A DNA stretch of 37,840 nucleotides. It comes from Lachnospiraceae bacterium (GTDB lineage: Bacteria > Bacillota > Clostridia > Lachnospirales > Lachnospiraceae). Position numbers and translations under genes: made by a program. The stretch spans positions 1 through 37,840 of the forward strand of contig JAFYEL010000088.1 of assembly GCA_017544285.1 (NCBI GenBank). The letters run 5' to 3'. Below the pieces are notes generated by a model. That model was not told the origin of the DNA and made no database searches. It saw only the letters and a list, made by a program, of their open reading frames with translations. Positions 8,808 through 17,893 of this stretch are shown piece after piece (positions within the stretch are counted from its first letter, which is position 1; each line of letters starts with the position of its first letter).

Positions 8808-10298
8808 CTATAATCCGGCAGCTGCCCTCTCACCGATCATGGAATCGGTGACCGCATCGGTGATAAGGATCTCGCCCTCGTTTATGCCTGAAAGGGCCTC
8901 GGTGTATTCATCGTTTACTATTCCGGCCTCAAAGTACCTTTTCTCGATAACGCCGTTTGCCAGCACATAGCAGTAGCTGCCTCCGTCGTCGGAATAGTAA
9001 GCGTTCACGGGGATCAGGACACTGCCCTCGGCCTTTTTCGTAAAGACGGTCACATCCGCATCCACACCTATTATGAGTTTGTCGTCAGGCTCGTCTATGG
9101 TGATCCATACGTCTATCCTGCTCTTGTCCGAAGAGTCGTTTACTGCCAAAGAACTGATGTTTGTCACATGACCCTTGTAGGAAGCTCCGGGTATCTCCAC
9201 CAGGGCCTCCTGCCCCTCTTCCAGATTTGCGATATCGAATCTGGAGATGCTCACCTTTACCCTGATCTCGTCCGTGGGCTCTATGGCAAAAAGCTCCGTG
9301 CCTTCGGGAACATAGGCTCCCTTCTTAATGCTGCAGCGTTTCACCACTCCGTCATGATCTGCCTTAACCCCCGACTCTCCCTTTGCAAGCTCGCGCCTGG
9401 CCTCACTCTCGTTCTCCGCAGCGCTCTCAGCCTGCTTTGCCAGGGACTCCTTTTCGTCTTCATTCAAAAAAGAAGCCTCATAAGTCTGCTTTTCTGTGAT
9501 GGTTTCCTGCCACCTGCGGTTTAAGTCCTCCATCATATTCGCATCCTCGTTGGCTTCCGTATTTTCTTCGGCACTCATTCCTGCCGAATAAATTGAGGCG
9601 GCCTCTGTCTGAAGATCCGCCAGTTCATCATTGAGATCGTTGAGCTCGTTCTGGAGCTTTTTCTTTTTGTCACGTACCTTCTTGGGTACTTCTTCCTCCT
9701 TTGCCACATAGTCCGAGGCCTTGTTCTGAGCCTTGGTAAGCTCCTGGGTCTTGTCAAGGATCTCCTCGTTTTTCTGAGCTATCCTTTTGTTTATGCCGTC
9801 CAGCGTACACTGTGCGTTGCGGTCGTCGGCGTACTGACGATCCAGAAGGTCCTGCCTCTCCTGCCTTACCAGTGCGTAGGTTGCGGCATAGGCCGCATCC
9901 ATATTCTTTGCGTTCTCGTAGCGTTTTTTGTTCTCGTCGGATTTTTTCAGAGCTCCGTCAAGCTGGGCCTCGCTCTGCTCCCTTGCAAGGCTGGCCTGTC
10001 TGCTGGCGTGCTCCAGATCGGAAAGATCGTAGGAAAGAAGAAGACCACCGGCCTTTACCCTGTCACCCTCCTTGAGGTCAAAGTTCTCAACCGGTGCCGA
10101 TACCCCGGCGTAAAAAACCTCTTCATCAAGTCCGCAGACACTTCCCGTTTCCCTCACCGTTCCGGTTATGGTGCCCCTCTCGGTCTTTACCGCCGTCAGC
10201 TCCTTTGGCTTCCTGAGGATGAAGATGAGGGCGATTGCCAGAACGAGCACTATACTAAGCGGAATGATGATCTTTGCTATCTTGTTCTTTTTCTTCAT
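8808..10298 (-). CDS. HlyD/RND-type efflux adaptor (periplasmic-adaptor-like)
   Basis: A 496-residue membrane-anchored adaptor. A single N-terminal transmembrane helix (about residues 8-27) is followed by the first half of a biotinyl-lipoyl-like domain. A long charged alpha-helical hairpin (about 95-310, rich in Glu, Lys, Gln, Ala) comes next, then the second lipoyl half (GVKADHDGVVKRCSIKKG), a beta-barrel domain and a C-terminal membrane-proximal domain. In Gram-positives such adaptors pair with MacB-like transporters and couple cargo to the permease. It is the first gene of the three-gene operon; AGGAG lies upstream of ATG 10298. Confidence 0.92.
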   Translation of the reverse strand: MKKKNKIAKIIIPLSIVLVLAIALIFILRKPKELTAVKTERGTITGTVRETGSVCGLDEEVFYAGVSAPVENFDLKEGDRVKAGGLLLSYDLSDLEHASRQASLAREQSEAQLDGALKKSDENKKRYENAKNMDAAYAATYALVRQERQDLLDRQYADDRNAQCTLDGINKRIAQKNEEILDKTQELTKAQNKASDYVAKEEEVPKKVRDKKKKLQNELNDLNDELADLQTEAASIYSAGMSAEENTEANEDANMMEDLNRRWQETITEKQTYEASFLNEDEKESLAKQAESAAENESEARRELAKGESGVKADHDGVVKRCSIKKGAYVPEGTELFAIEPTDEIRVKVSISRFDIANLEEGQEALVEIPGASYKGHVTNISSLAVNDSSDKSRIDVWITIDEPDDKLIIGVDADVTVFTKKAEGSVLIPVNAYYSDDGGSYCYVLANGVIEKRYFEAGIVNDEYTEALSGINEGEILITDAVTDSMIGERAAAGL

Positions 10299-10364
10299 GA
10301 TGCTTGCTCCTATGGGATATGATCCGTAATCTCAATGATTTCCGGTTTTTAATTACTTATATAT

Positions 10365-10380
10365 GTTAGTTTGTTCTAAC
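10365..10380. promoter_or_regulatory. Inverted repeat upstream of the exporter operon
   Basis: GTTAG-N6-CTAAC lies 67 bases upstream of the adaptor start in an AT-rich leader. A TATATAAG-like -10 sits just downstream on the minus strand, without a convincing -35. The geometry suits an operator for a TetR- or MarR-type repressor, but no regulator gene is linked here. The binding protein is unknown. Confidence 0.35.
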
Positions 10381-10435
10381 CATCTGTATGATATCACTGT
10401 AAATAGTAAAAATCCATACTTCTTTTAAAAAACGT

Positions 10436-10475
10436 AAAAAACCCCGAAAAACCTGTTACGGTCTTTCGGAGTTTT
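10436..10475 (-). terminator. Intrinsic terminator after the Nudix gene
   Basis: On the minus strand, AAAACTCCGAAAGACC pairs with GGTTTTTCGGGGTTTT around a 6-base loop, and the right arm runs into TTTTTT. The stem begins 16 bases after the Nudix stop codon. It would end the long operon that begins at livJ. Confidence 0.8.
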
Positions 10476-10490
10476 AAGCAATTTCACTAT

Positions 10491-10943
10491 TCAATAATAC
10501 TTCCTGTTGAGCCACATACCGCTCTTTTTGAGATAACGGTACTCGTCGTAGCCCTTTTCCAGGATGATCTTTTCGTTGGAATACTTGAGGAGATGATAGG
10601 CCTCATGGAAACGGTAATACCCCGCATCCATAAAAAACTCTTCCCGCTGGGGCGTGCAGTCATAGCCGTCGGAAGCCATCAGGTACCAGTGTACATCCTT
10701 TTCAACGGTCTCGTCACCCACGGAGAAGCTGTAATGGCTCACGTCGATGAACTTGACTATCCTGGCGGAAACACCGGATTCCTCATGCACCTCACGGAGG
10801 GCGGTATCCTTGAATTCCTCTCCCTCTTCAACGGTGCCCTTGGGCAGGACCCAGCCGTCATATCTGTTTTTAAGATTTTTGTAAAGGAGAAGTATCTTGC
10901 CTCGGAAGATCACCACTCCTCCACAGCTGACTGCGTTTTCCAT
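10491..10943 (-). CDS. Nudix hydrolase
   Basis: A 150-residue cytoplasmic hydrolase of nucleoside diphosphate-linked compounds. The Nudix box is complete at residues 36-58 (G-x5-E-x7-REV-x-EE-x-GV), with the preceding WVLPKG typical of diadenosine tetraphosphatase/RppH-like members. The substrate cannot be fixed by sequence; dinucleoside polyphosphates or RNA 5' ends are family precedents. It starts 19 bases after the PBP stop codon, so it looks like the last gene of that operon, and it is followed by an intrinsic terminator. Confidence 0.93.
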   Translation of the reverse strand: MENAVSCGGVVIFRGKILLLYKNLKNRYDGWVLPKGTVEEGEEFKDTALREVHEESGVSARIVKFIDVSHYSFSVGDETVEKDVHWYLMASDGYDCTPQREEFFMDAGYYRFHEAYHLLKYSNEKIILEKGYDEYRYLKKSGMWLNRKYY

Positions 10944-10962
10944 AACCCAATATTACCACCTT

Positions 10963-12378
10963 TTACCTGTAATAACAATCAAAGATACGCTTTGCCATAG
11001 GAACGGCGTAATCAGAGCCCGTTCCCGCTCCCTCCACAAGAACGGTGACGGCGATGCATTTATCCCCGCTTTCATCCCTGGCAAAGCCGGTGAACCAGGA
11101 GTGGCTGTCCCCCTTTACCTGACCGTACTCGGCGGAACCTGTCTTTCCGGCCACATAATAATCCTCTGACATGAGCTTCGAGCCCGTACCCTCGGTTATT
11201 ACCGCCTCCATGTACTCTGTGAGGAAGTCGGCTTCTTCGGAAGTCATAAGCCGTTTTTCATCCTCGGTGTGATACTGTTTGATCACCACACCCTTGTAGT
11301 TTTCGATCCTGTCTATAAGGCAGGGCTTTTCAAGCATACCCTTATTGGCGATAGCCTGGGTGATGAGGTTCATGTGAAGAGGCGTCACCAGAGTCTTGCC
11401 CTGTCCTATGGCGGTGTGGAGTTTTTCCTCGGTATCGCTGCTTTTTTCAAGGGTAAAGCTGCTCATTTTGTGGGACAGCTTTATGGGCAGCTCTTCGTTG
11501 AACAGAAGGTCCTTCGCAGTGGATCTGAAGGCGTTGCTCTTCAAGCCGTAACCAATGTTTGCAAAGGATGAGTTGCAGGACTTCGCAAAGGACTTCTTAA
11601 GATCCAGCTTCCCGTGTACCGAACCGTGGAAACAGTTGATGGTCACATCCTCGGCAGTGAATCTTCCGTTGCAGTTAAAGCTGTACTCCTCCGGATTTTT
11701 GTTCTCTCTGAAGTACTCCAGAAGGGTTATCATCTTAAAGGTGGAGCCCGGAGGATAAAGTCCCTGGGTGGTCCTGTTCATAAGAGGAGAGGTGGTCATC
11801 TCATTAAGCTCATCCCACTGCTGATCGATGGTGCCGGGATCAAAGCCGGGGCTTGATACCATGGCAAGGATCCTGCCGGTTTTCGGCTCTGCCACCATGA
11901 TAGAACCCTTGTATATGCCCATGGTCTCGTAGGCGCATTTCTGCAGCTCGATATCAAGGGTGGATATTATGTTGTCACCTATGCTCTTCTGGTCCGCCAT
12001 CTCGTTTGAGATACGCTCGGAGATATCGGCGTTAGAGGTCAGAAGGCTTATATTGGCTATGCTCTCGATGCCGTAGCGTCCCTTGGTGGAATAACCCACC
12101 ACGTGGGCAAAGATACCGCCGTAGGGATACCTTCGGATCTCTCTTCCGTCGGGGGTGAGCTCGGTGCAGGCGAGAGGCTTTCTGTCGGAGGAAAGTATGG
12201 CTCCCCTTATCACCTTTGCCGCCAGCTTTTCCTGCCTGGGATTGTAGGAATTGTTGATGTCGTCAGGACTGGAGAACTGAACGTAGTAAGCAAAATATCC
12301 CATCATGGCCAGGAAGAGCGCCACAAAGATGAACATCACTATGTAGATTGAAATGTCTGAATTCTTTTTGTTTTCCAA
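10963..12378 (-). CDS. Class B penicillin-binding protein (PbpA/FtsI-like transpeptidase)
   Basis: A membrane-anchored D,D-transpeptidase that cross-links peptidoglycan. An N-terminal transmembrane helix (about residues 10-32) is followed by a short linker domain and the transpeptidase domain. The active-site motifs are intact: STFK at 212-215 with the nucleophile Ser212, SCN at 267-269, and KTG at 412-414. At 471 residues it is shorter than PBP2 or FtsI because the N-terminal domain is reduced, as in PbpA-type proteins paired with FtsW/RodA in Gram-positives. The start is a TTG (12378) with AAGG eight bases upstream; the next in-frame ATG would fall inside the membrane helix. It is cognate with the flippase-polymerase gene just upstream. 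Confidence 0.95.
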   Translation of the reverse strand: MENKKNSDISIYIVMFIFVALFLAMMGYFAYYVQFSSPDDINNSYNPRQEKLAAKVIRGAILSSDRKPLACTELTPDGREIRRYPYGGIFAHVVGYSTKGRYGIESIANISLLTSNADISERISNEMADQKSIGDNIISTLDIELQKCAYETMGIYKGSIMVAEPKTGRILAMVSSPGFDPGTIDQQWDELNEMTTSPLMNRTTQGLYPPGSTFKMITLLEYFRENKNPEEYSFNCNGRFTAEDVTINCFHGSVHGKLDLKKSFAKSCNSSFANIGYGLKSNAFRSTAKDLLFNEELPIKLSHKMSSFTLEKSSDTEEKLHTAIGQGKTLVTPLHMNLITQAIANKGMLEKPCLIDRIENYKGVVIKQYHTEDEKRLMTSEEADFLTEYMEAVITEGTGSKLMSEDYYVAGKTGSAEYGQVKGDSHSWFTGFARDESGDKCIAVTVLVEGAGTGSDYAVPMAKRIFDCYYR

Positions 12379-12443
12379 ATCTTTTACCTTACCGGTCTAT
12401 CTGCTCCCTTGCGGGCCATACTGTTTACGGGAAGCGGTCTGAT

Positions 12444-13742
12444 CTAACCGTTATCGCAATATATCCCCTGGATCACGGAGAACATTATGATGGTCACCAG
12501 CACCGAGGTCCCTCCGTAGCTCACCAGAGGCAGGGTCACGCCCGTAAGGGGGATGAACTTGGTTACGCCTCCGATGGTGAGGAACATCTGAAACCCGTAT
12601 ATCACAGCCATCCCCAGGGCGACCAGCCTGTAGAAAAGGTCACTCTGCTTAATGGCGATGTTCAAAAACATAAGGAAGTTGGAGATGCATATCAGTATGA
12701 TACACAGTCCGAAAAGGCAGCCCAGCTCCTCGGAGATGGCGGAGAAAATGAAGTCCGCTTCCACCACGGGGATCTTGTTGGGAGTCCCCTGGCCCAGGCC
12801 CATTCCGAACCATCCTCCGGTGCCTATGGCAAAAAGGGACTGGGTTATCTGATAGCCCTGGCCGTCGATGACGGAAAAGGGATCCTTCCAGGCTATGAAA
12901 CGGGTGCGCACATGGGCAAAGAGCCTGTATCCCGCCACTGCGGAAACCGCGCCAAGGATCATCCCCGCCAGCAGCCAGTAGAGCTTCCGGGTTGCCACAT
13001 AGAGCATGAACACATATACCACGAAAAAGATGAGTGCGCTTCCCAGGTCCTTTGAAAGGGCCAGGATCCCGATATGAGCCATCGCAAAAACGGAGGTAAT
13101 GATTATCTGCTTAAGAGTGGTGGACTTTGCAAACATTGCCGCCACAAAGAACACAAAGAGAAGCTTCACCGCCTCCGAGGGCTGAAAGGTTATACCCTTT
13201 AAGGTAAAGGAAAGCTTGGAGCCGTAGGTGGCCCTTCCCAGCACGAACACCACTCCCAGCACGAATACTCCCGCCAGTGCCCATAGCCAGGTGAGGTGCA
13301 TGAACACCAGATGCGAAAACTTCATCAGGAAGGGAATGACAAGAGCCAGGACCATCCCCGCCGCTGCTATCACAAACTGCTTCTGACATTTTGAGTAGGA
13401 AAGCCTTGCAAGGATCACAAGACTGATGGTAAGCAGCATACACATGTTGTTGACTATAAGTGGCTGGGAAGCCGGATAGATCACCCTGTAGAGTATCACA
13501 AAGGCAATGATCACCAGCTGGGTGACACAGTAAAAGGTCACCATGGATACATCCCTGCCCTCCAGCACCAGCACCGCAAATCCAGCGGCGTGGATCATCA
13601 CCATAAAGATGTTCTGCATCACATAAAAGCCCCGCTGGTCCTCGTGGGTCTTGTATCTGAAAACGATGAATCCGTTGAGGGCGTAAAACGCGATACAGAG
13701 GATTATGAAATATTTGGATAGTTCAATGATTATGTTGTTCAT
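12444..13742 (-). CDS. FtsW/RodA/SpoVE family peptidoglycan glycosyltransferase
   Basis: A 432-residue protein with about ten membrane segments. SEDS proteins polymerise lipid II into glycan strands together with a class B PBP. Family marks seen: FQPSEAVKLLFV, the extracellular loop RFIAWKDPF leading into GQGYQITQSL, GLGQGTPNKIPVVEADFIFS, and the signature LPLVSYGGTSVL near the C-terminus. Assignment among FtsW (division), RodA (elongation) and SpoVE (sporulation) is not possible from this region. Linkage to a PBP and to zapA favours a division or general cell-wall role. The ribosome binding site is weak, suggesting coupling to the upstream U32 gene 26 bases away. Confidence 0.94.
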   Translation of the reverse strand: MNNIIIELSKYFIILCIAFYALNGFIVFRYKTHEDQRGFYVMQNIFMVMIHAAGFAVLVLEGRDVSMVTFYCVTQLVIIAFVILYRVIYPASQPLIVNNMCMLLTISLVILARLSYSKCQKQFVIAAAGMVLALVIPFLMKFSHLVFMHLTWLWALAGVFVLGVVFVLGRATYGSKLSFTLKGITFQPSEAVKLLFVFFVAAMFAKSTTLKQIIITSVFAMAHIGILALSKDLGSALIFFVVYVFMLYVATRKLYWLLAGMILGAVSAVAGYRLFAHVRTRFIAWKDPFSVIDGQGYQITQSLFAIGTGGWFGMGLGQGTPNKIPVVEADFIFSAISEELGCLFGLCIILICISNFLMFLNIAIKQSDLFYRLVALGMAVIYGFQMFLTIGGVTKFIPLTGVTLPLVSYGGTSVLVTIIMFSVIQGIYCDNG

Positions 13743-13768
13743 ATAAGTCTGTTATAAGATCGCCGGTT

Positions 13769-15900
13769 CTACTGTACACTCTTTCTGAAATGTCCCGCGG
13801 TATAAGGCCTGTCCGTTGAAACAGCTCCTCCGAAAAACTCATCGAGTACCGATGTGCACTCATCACCGCTCTCTGTCGTAAAGTGGAGCCGCAGGTGCCC
13901 GGGGGAAAGTGAGGCTATAGCCTTCCTCTCTCCGATGAGATATGTTGGCACACTGTTCAGGATACGGTTGGAGCAAAAACCGCAGTCATTTATCACCGGC
14001 ATGCGGCTGTTCTTTCTGTCCGTAAGGTAGAGCTCTTCATGCTGCCTGCCGCACATATCAAGGGTCTTTAATATACAGCCGGCGCTTATCATCATGGGAA
14101 CCCTGCCGTAAAAGACAAGCTCGCTGATCCCGGCATGCCCCCTCTCCCTCATCTCATGGATGTTAAGCTCAAGAGGAAGGGTGAGTTCGTGAGCGCCCTT
14201 TTCAAGCAGAAGCTCACAGGCTCTTTTGTTAAAGCTGTATACCCCGGAGTCCGCCACGCAGATAAGATCACTTCCGGCAAAATATTCCAGTTCCTCGTAG
14301 CTTCTGCACAGCACGCCGCAGACATATTCAGGCAGAGATATACGGCCCACATCTCCCTCTCTCACTATATAGGGAAGGGCCATGAACACCTCGGACTCAA
14401 AGCCCTCAAGGCATTTCCTCACCGCATTTGCATCCCGCATAAACAGGCTGTAGTCCACATATATCCTTGATATCTTTGAAAAATAAGGTCTGAGAGCCTT
14501 AAGCTGGGGAAGGGTCTCGGTAAGAACGCTGCACTTCATGCTTCCCGCTCCGGAGTTTTCATCCTCTTTACCGGCATCATATGAGGGCTTTGTTTCATTC
14601 CCTCTGGTATGGCCTGAGATAAGGGCTTCTTTAATACCCTCCAGGGCCTCGCGCCTCAAGGCGTTAAGCTGCCCCACGGGGACAAAGATATCATCTGCCA
14701 TGTCTATATCAAGGTTTTTGATTGAAAATTCACTGCCTCCTGTCTTAAGGAGCTGCTTTTCTATGGCCGCCCTGTCCATGGGACGGTTCACCGCCTTCTG
14801 GCAAACCTCTCCCTTCGCGGTAAAAGAAATGTCCCCCGCCCTAAGGGTAAGAGTCATTTGTTCGCCGGTGTAAAATCCTGCCTCTCCCGTAAGCTCAATT
14901 GCAGACATGGCGGGAATGGTATCGGCTTCGCTTTTGCTGCCTTCATAGGAGGGCTGCTTCAAGGTGATGAGCTTTCGGGAATTTCTCACATCGTAATATC
15001 CGGTCTGGATATCGGTCCTTACATACCTTTGCTTCAGGGATACAAGGTCGGCCTCATCCACCCGGTAGCCCTCGGCTCCCTTTTCGTAGTACAGGTCCAT
15101 GTATTTCCTGTACATGGAGGTGACAAAGGCAGTGTATCCCGGGCTTTTCATCCTGCCCTCTATCTTAAAGGATGCAATTCCCGCCTCTATCAGCTTCGGA
15201 AGGATCTCTATGGTACACAGGTCCTTCATGGACAGAAGGTAGGGCTCCTCTTTTTTCGAGATCTGTCTGCCGTCGCAAAAGGCCCTGTATTCCAGGCGGC
15301 AGGGCTGGGCACAGCGCCCGCGGTTCCCGGAGCGTCCTCCCAGGAAGGAAGAAAAAAGACACTGTCCCGAATAGGAATAGCACATAGCTCCGTGGATAAA
15401 GGTCTCAAGCTCCAGTCCGGTCTCTTTTCGGATGGCGCAAAGCTCCTTAAGGGAAAGCTCCCGGGCAGGCACTATCCTGTCCATTCCGAGAGACCTTGCA
15501 AACAAAGCTCCGGGAATACCGGTGATGGTCATCTGGGTGCTGGCGTGAATGGGCATTGAGGGAAAGCATTCCCTGATAAGGCTCACTATTCCCACATCCT
15601 GTACTATAACGGCGTCGAGGCCGGCTTTGTAAAAGGGGGTTAAAAAATCGTAAAGCTCGGAAAACTCCCTTTCCTTACAGAGGGTGTTCACTGTAAGATA
15701 AAGCTTTTTTCCGTAGAGATGTGCTGTGTCAATGGCGCGCAAAAGCTCCTCATCGGTGAAGTTCCTGGCGTAGGCCCTGGCACCGAAGGCTCCCCCGCCC
15801 GCATATACCGCGTCGGCTCCGGAGGAAAGAGCTGCCATGAAGCTCTCATAGCTTCCGGCAGGTGAAAGTAATTCAGCTTTTTTTCTGCTTTTGCCGGCAT
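13769..15900 (-). CDS. U32 family protein (RlhA/collagenase-like), with an apparent -1 frameshift near the start
   Basis: A large U32 protein (family called peptidase U32; characterised members include RNA hydroxylation factors such as RlhA). The signature ETFIHGAMCYSYSGQC and the following SGNRGRCAQPCR with clustered Cys are present, and a C-terminal extension makes it about 710 residues. The main frame is open from 13769, but its first ATG (15838) lies inside the conserved N-terminus: in-frame codons upstream encode AELLSPAGSYESF, and that frame has no usable start. ATG 15900, two bases after the zapA stop, opens MPAKAEKK in the other frame and joins the main frame by a -1 shift exactly at A-AAA-AAG (15883-15877). 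Either the ribosome or polymerase slips there, or one A is missing from an original run of eight. If translation starts at 15838 the motif is lost. Confidence 0.85.
15877..15883 (-). other. A-AAA-AAG heptamer (candidate slippery site or homopolymer indel)
   Basis: On the minus strand, codons 6-8 of the ATG-15900 frame read GAA AAA AAG, giving a canonical bacterial -1 slippery heptamer in the correct phase. Slipping back one base continues as GCT GAA into the U32 frame. A 6-bp hairpin (GAAGCT/AGCTTC, 15855-15839) starts 21 bases downstream, farther than usual for a stimulator, and no well-placed upstream Shine-Dalgarno stimulator is seen. A one-base deletion in the A-run is an equal or better explanation. 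Confidence 0.55.
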
Positions 15901-15902
15901 GT

Positions 15903-16229
15903 TTATTTCCCGGATCTGCTGCCCGCCTTCATCTGGGCGGTCACAAGCTCGTGTTTGATGTCGTAGATCTCGTTGTTCTTGCGCTCGATCTCAGCCTTGA
16001 GTTCCTCTATATCCTTGAGAGAATTAAAGTAATCGTCGGCTATGTTGAGCTGTAGAAAGAGGCTCTGCATATCAAAGGAAAGACGCTTGAAGCTGTCCTT
16101 TGAATTGCACTCCTCGTGTTTTGAATTTAAGTATTCGGCTACCTTTTTCAGATACTCGCTGTCGTAACCCGAGAGCTTAAAGGATTTTCCGCCGATGACT
16201 ACCGATACCTTATTATCTTCCGATCCCAT
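15903..16229 (-). CDS. zapA: Cell division protein ZapA
   Basis: A small FtsZ-associated protein that bundles FtsZ filaments at mid-cell. The 108-residue product has the N-terminal ZapA globular part (VSVVIGGKSFKLSGYDSEYLKKVAEYLN split around residues 7-35) and a C-terminal coiled coil (about residues 60-100, ELKAEIERKNNEIYDIKHEL). ATG 16229 was chosen because GGAGGGG lies five bases upstream and homologues start close to the VSVVIGG segment. An in-frame ATG at 16295, four bases after the ruvB stop, would add 22 residues that include a tandem-repeat-encoded NRITKNRIT. It lies between ruvB and the U32 gene in the same operon. Confidence 0.88.
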   Translation of the reverse strand: MGSEDNKVSVVIGGKSFKLSGYDSEYLKKVAEYLNSKHEECNSKDSFKRLSFDMQSLFLQLNIADDYFNSLKDIEELKAEIERKNNEIYDIKHELVTAQMKAGSRSGK

Positions 16230-16254
16230 TTTCCCCTCCGTTTCAGAATTTAAT

Positions 16255-16284
16255 GTGATGCGGTTTTTCGTGATGCGGTTTTTC
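16255..16284. repeat. Tandem 15-bp duplication before zapA
   Basis: GTGATGCGGTTTTTC occurs twice in a row in the ruvB-zapA gap. Because 15 is a multiple of three, it leaves the extended upstream zapA frame open. Confidence 0.8.
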
Positions 16285-16299
16285 GGATCATTCATCCCA

Positions 16300-17289
16300 T
16301 CATCGATGACCCAAGTGTTCGATCGCCGCCTCAGTCAAGACTCTTCCTCTGGGAGTCCTTGCTATGAATCCGTTCTGCAGCAGGTAGGGCTCATACACAT
16401 CCTCTATGGTGCCCGCATCCTCGCCTATGGCCGCCGCTATGGTCTCAAGACCGACGGGGCCTCCGTCAAAACGGTCCAAAATGGTGGTGAGAAGAAGACG
16501 GTCCGAGGCATCCAGCCCCAGAGAGTCAACGTCCAGTATGTCCAGCGCCGTCCTTGCTACCTCTTCGGTGATGCGGCCGTCGTAGCGTACCTGAGCAAAA
16601 TCCCTGACCCTCTTTAAAAGCCTGTTGGCAAGCCTCGGTGTTCCCCTGGAACGCTTTGCCAGCTCTGCGGCTCCGTTTTTTTCAATGTCAACTCCCAGCA
16701 CCTTTGCGGATACGGTGATGATCCTTGCAAGCTCTGTCGGAGTATAAAACTCAAGCCTGCTGATGACTCCGAAGCGGTCCCTTAAGGGGGCCGTCAGAAG
16801 TCCCGCCCTGGTGGTGGCTCCCACAAGTGTAAACCGGGGGAGCTCAAGCCTTATGGACCTGGCGGTGGGGCCCTTTCCTATCATGATATCGATGGCGAAA
16901 TCCTCCATGGCGGGATAGAGCACCTCTTCCACCTGGCGGTTCAGCCTGTGTATCTCGTCTATGAAGAGCACATCTCCCTCGGAGAGGGAATTCAGAATAG
17001 CCGCGATCTCTCCCGGCTTCTCAATGGCAGGACCGCTGGTGACCTTCATATGGGTGCCCATCTCATTGGCTATGATGCCCGCAAGAGTGGTCTTACCCAG
17101 TCCCGGAGGTCCGTAAAAAAGTACATGATCCAGGGCTTCCCCTCTCTCCTTTGCGGCGTCGATATAGACCTTGAGGGTAGACTTCACCTTTTCCTGTCCG
17201 GTGTAATCCTCAAGCCTCTGAGGCCGCAGTGAGCTCTCTATTTTCAGGTCTTCCTGGGAAACCGTGGTTTCTATCATGCGCCTTTGCAT
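16300..17289 (-). CDS. ruvB: Holliday junction branch migration motor RuvB
   Basis: The AAA+ ATPase ring that drives branch migration with RuvA in recombination repair. The 329-residue product shows Walker [10 protein letters not shown] (60-68), Walker B VLFIDEIH (107-114), sensor segment GATTRAGLL (157-165), and the LRDRFG arginine-finger region (169-174). A C-terminal winged-helix domain ends in [17 protein letters not shown]. It starts four bases after the ruvA stop. ruvC is not adjacent, as in many Firmicutes, where RecU resolves the junctions. Confidence 0.97.
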   Translation of the reverse strand: MQRRMIETTVSQEDLKIESSLRPQRLEDYTGQEKVKSTLKVYIDAAKERGEALDHVLFYGPPGLGKTTLAGIIANEMGTHMKVTSGPAIEKPGEIAAILNSLSEGDVLFIDEIHRLNRQVEEVLYPAMEDFAIDIMIGKGPTARSIRLELPRFTLVGATTRAGLLTAPLRDRFGVISRLEFYTPTELARIITVSAKVLGVDIEKNGAAELAKRSRGTPRLANRLLKRVRDFAQVRYDGRITEEVARTALDILDVDSLGLDASDRLLLTTILDRFDGGPVGLETIAAAIGEDAGTIEDVYEPYLLQNGFIARTPRGRVLTEAAIEHLGHR

Positions 17290-17293
17290 GTCC

Positions 17294-17893
17294 TTACCCC
17301 ATATTCTTAAGTGCTGCGCTTATGATCTCTTCCGCCGTAAGTGCATCGGCGTTCTCAACTGCCCGTACGGCTTTGATGCACTGTGCGGGAGGGAATCCCA
17401 GAGCAATGAGGGCCTCCATGGCATCTCCTCTTGCCCCTTCGTTTTCTTTGCCGCCCTCTTTGACGCCGGCGGCTATATCAAGTGCCTCTTCTATGTCTAC
17501 CTTATCTTTGAGATCAAGGATTATCCTCTGGGCTGTCTTGGGCCCAACCCCGGGGCACTTCGCTATGGTCTTTGCATCCCCGGAGAGGATGGCCATCCTC
17601 AGATCCTGAGGCTCCATGACGGAAAGAATGTCCTGGGCCACCTTGGGGCCTACCTTGTTTACGGTGATAAGGAGCTTGAAGAAATCCAGATCCTCCTTTG
17701 TGAGAAACCCATAGAGCTTCATGGCGTCCTCACGGACCGAAAGGTAGGTATAAACCCTTACTACGCTGCCCACAGAGGGCATGCGGGAAGCCTCCTTGGA
17801 GGATATGAGCACGCAGTAGCCCACTCCTCCTACGTCGATGACCGCGCTTTCCGCGGATATTTCGCTTATCTCACCCTGTATGTAAGAGATCAT
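17294..17893 (-). CDS. ruvA: Holliday junction DNA-binding protein RuvA
   Basis: The tetrameric junction-binding partner of RuvB. The 199-residue product has the N-terminal OB fold (residues 1-62, [12 protein letters not shown]) and two helix-hairpin-helix motifs (around residues 70-130, with [17 protein letters not shown] and [20 protein letters not shown]). A linker and the C-terminal RuvB-interacting domain follow (from about 150, [16 protein letters not shown]). Its ATG directly abuts the livF stop codon (TGAATG), so translation is probably coupled to the amino acid transporter genes. Confidence 0.97.
   Translation of the reverse strand: MISYIQGEISEISAESAVIDVGGVGYCVLISSKEASRMPSVGSVVRVYTYLSVREDAMKLYGFLTKEDLDFFKLLITVNKVGPKVAQDILSVMEPQDLRMAILSGDAKTIAKCPGVGPKTAQRIILDLKDKVDIEEALDIAAGVKEGGKENEGARGDAMEALIALGFPPAQCIKAVRAVENADALTAEEIISAALKNMG

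Noticed and set aside
8798-8833. 12-residue N-terminal extension of the ABC ATPase
   Set aside because: It would overlap the adaptor stop codon and lacks homologue-like sequence; ATG 8797 has a proper binding site.
14858-15559. Plus-strand open frame (233 codons) antisense to the U32 gene
   Set aside because: No family resemblance and no binding site of note; the minus-strand U32 signature motifs cover the same bases.
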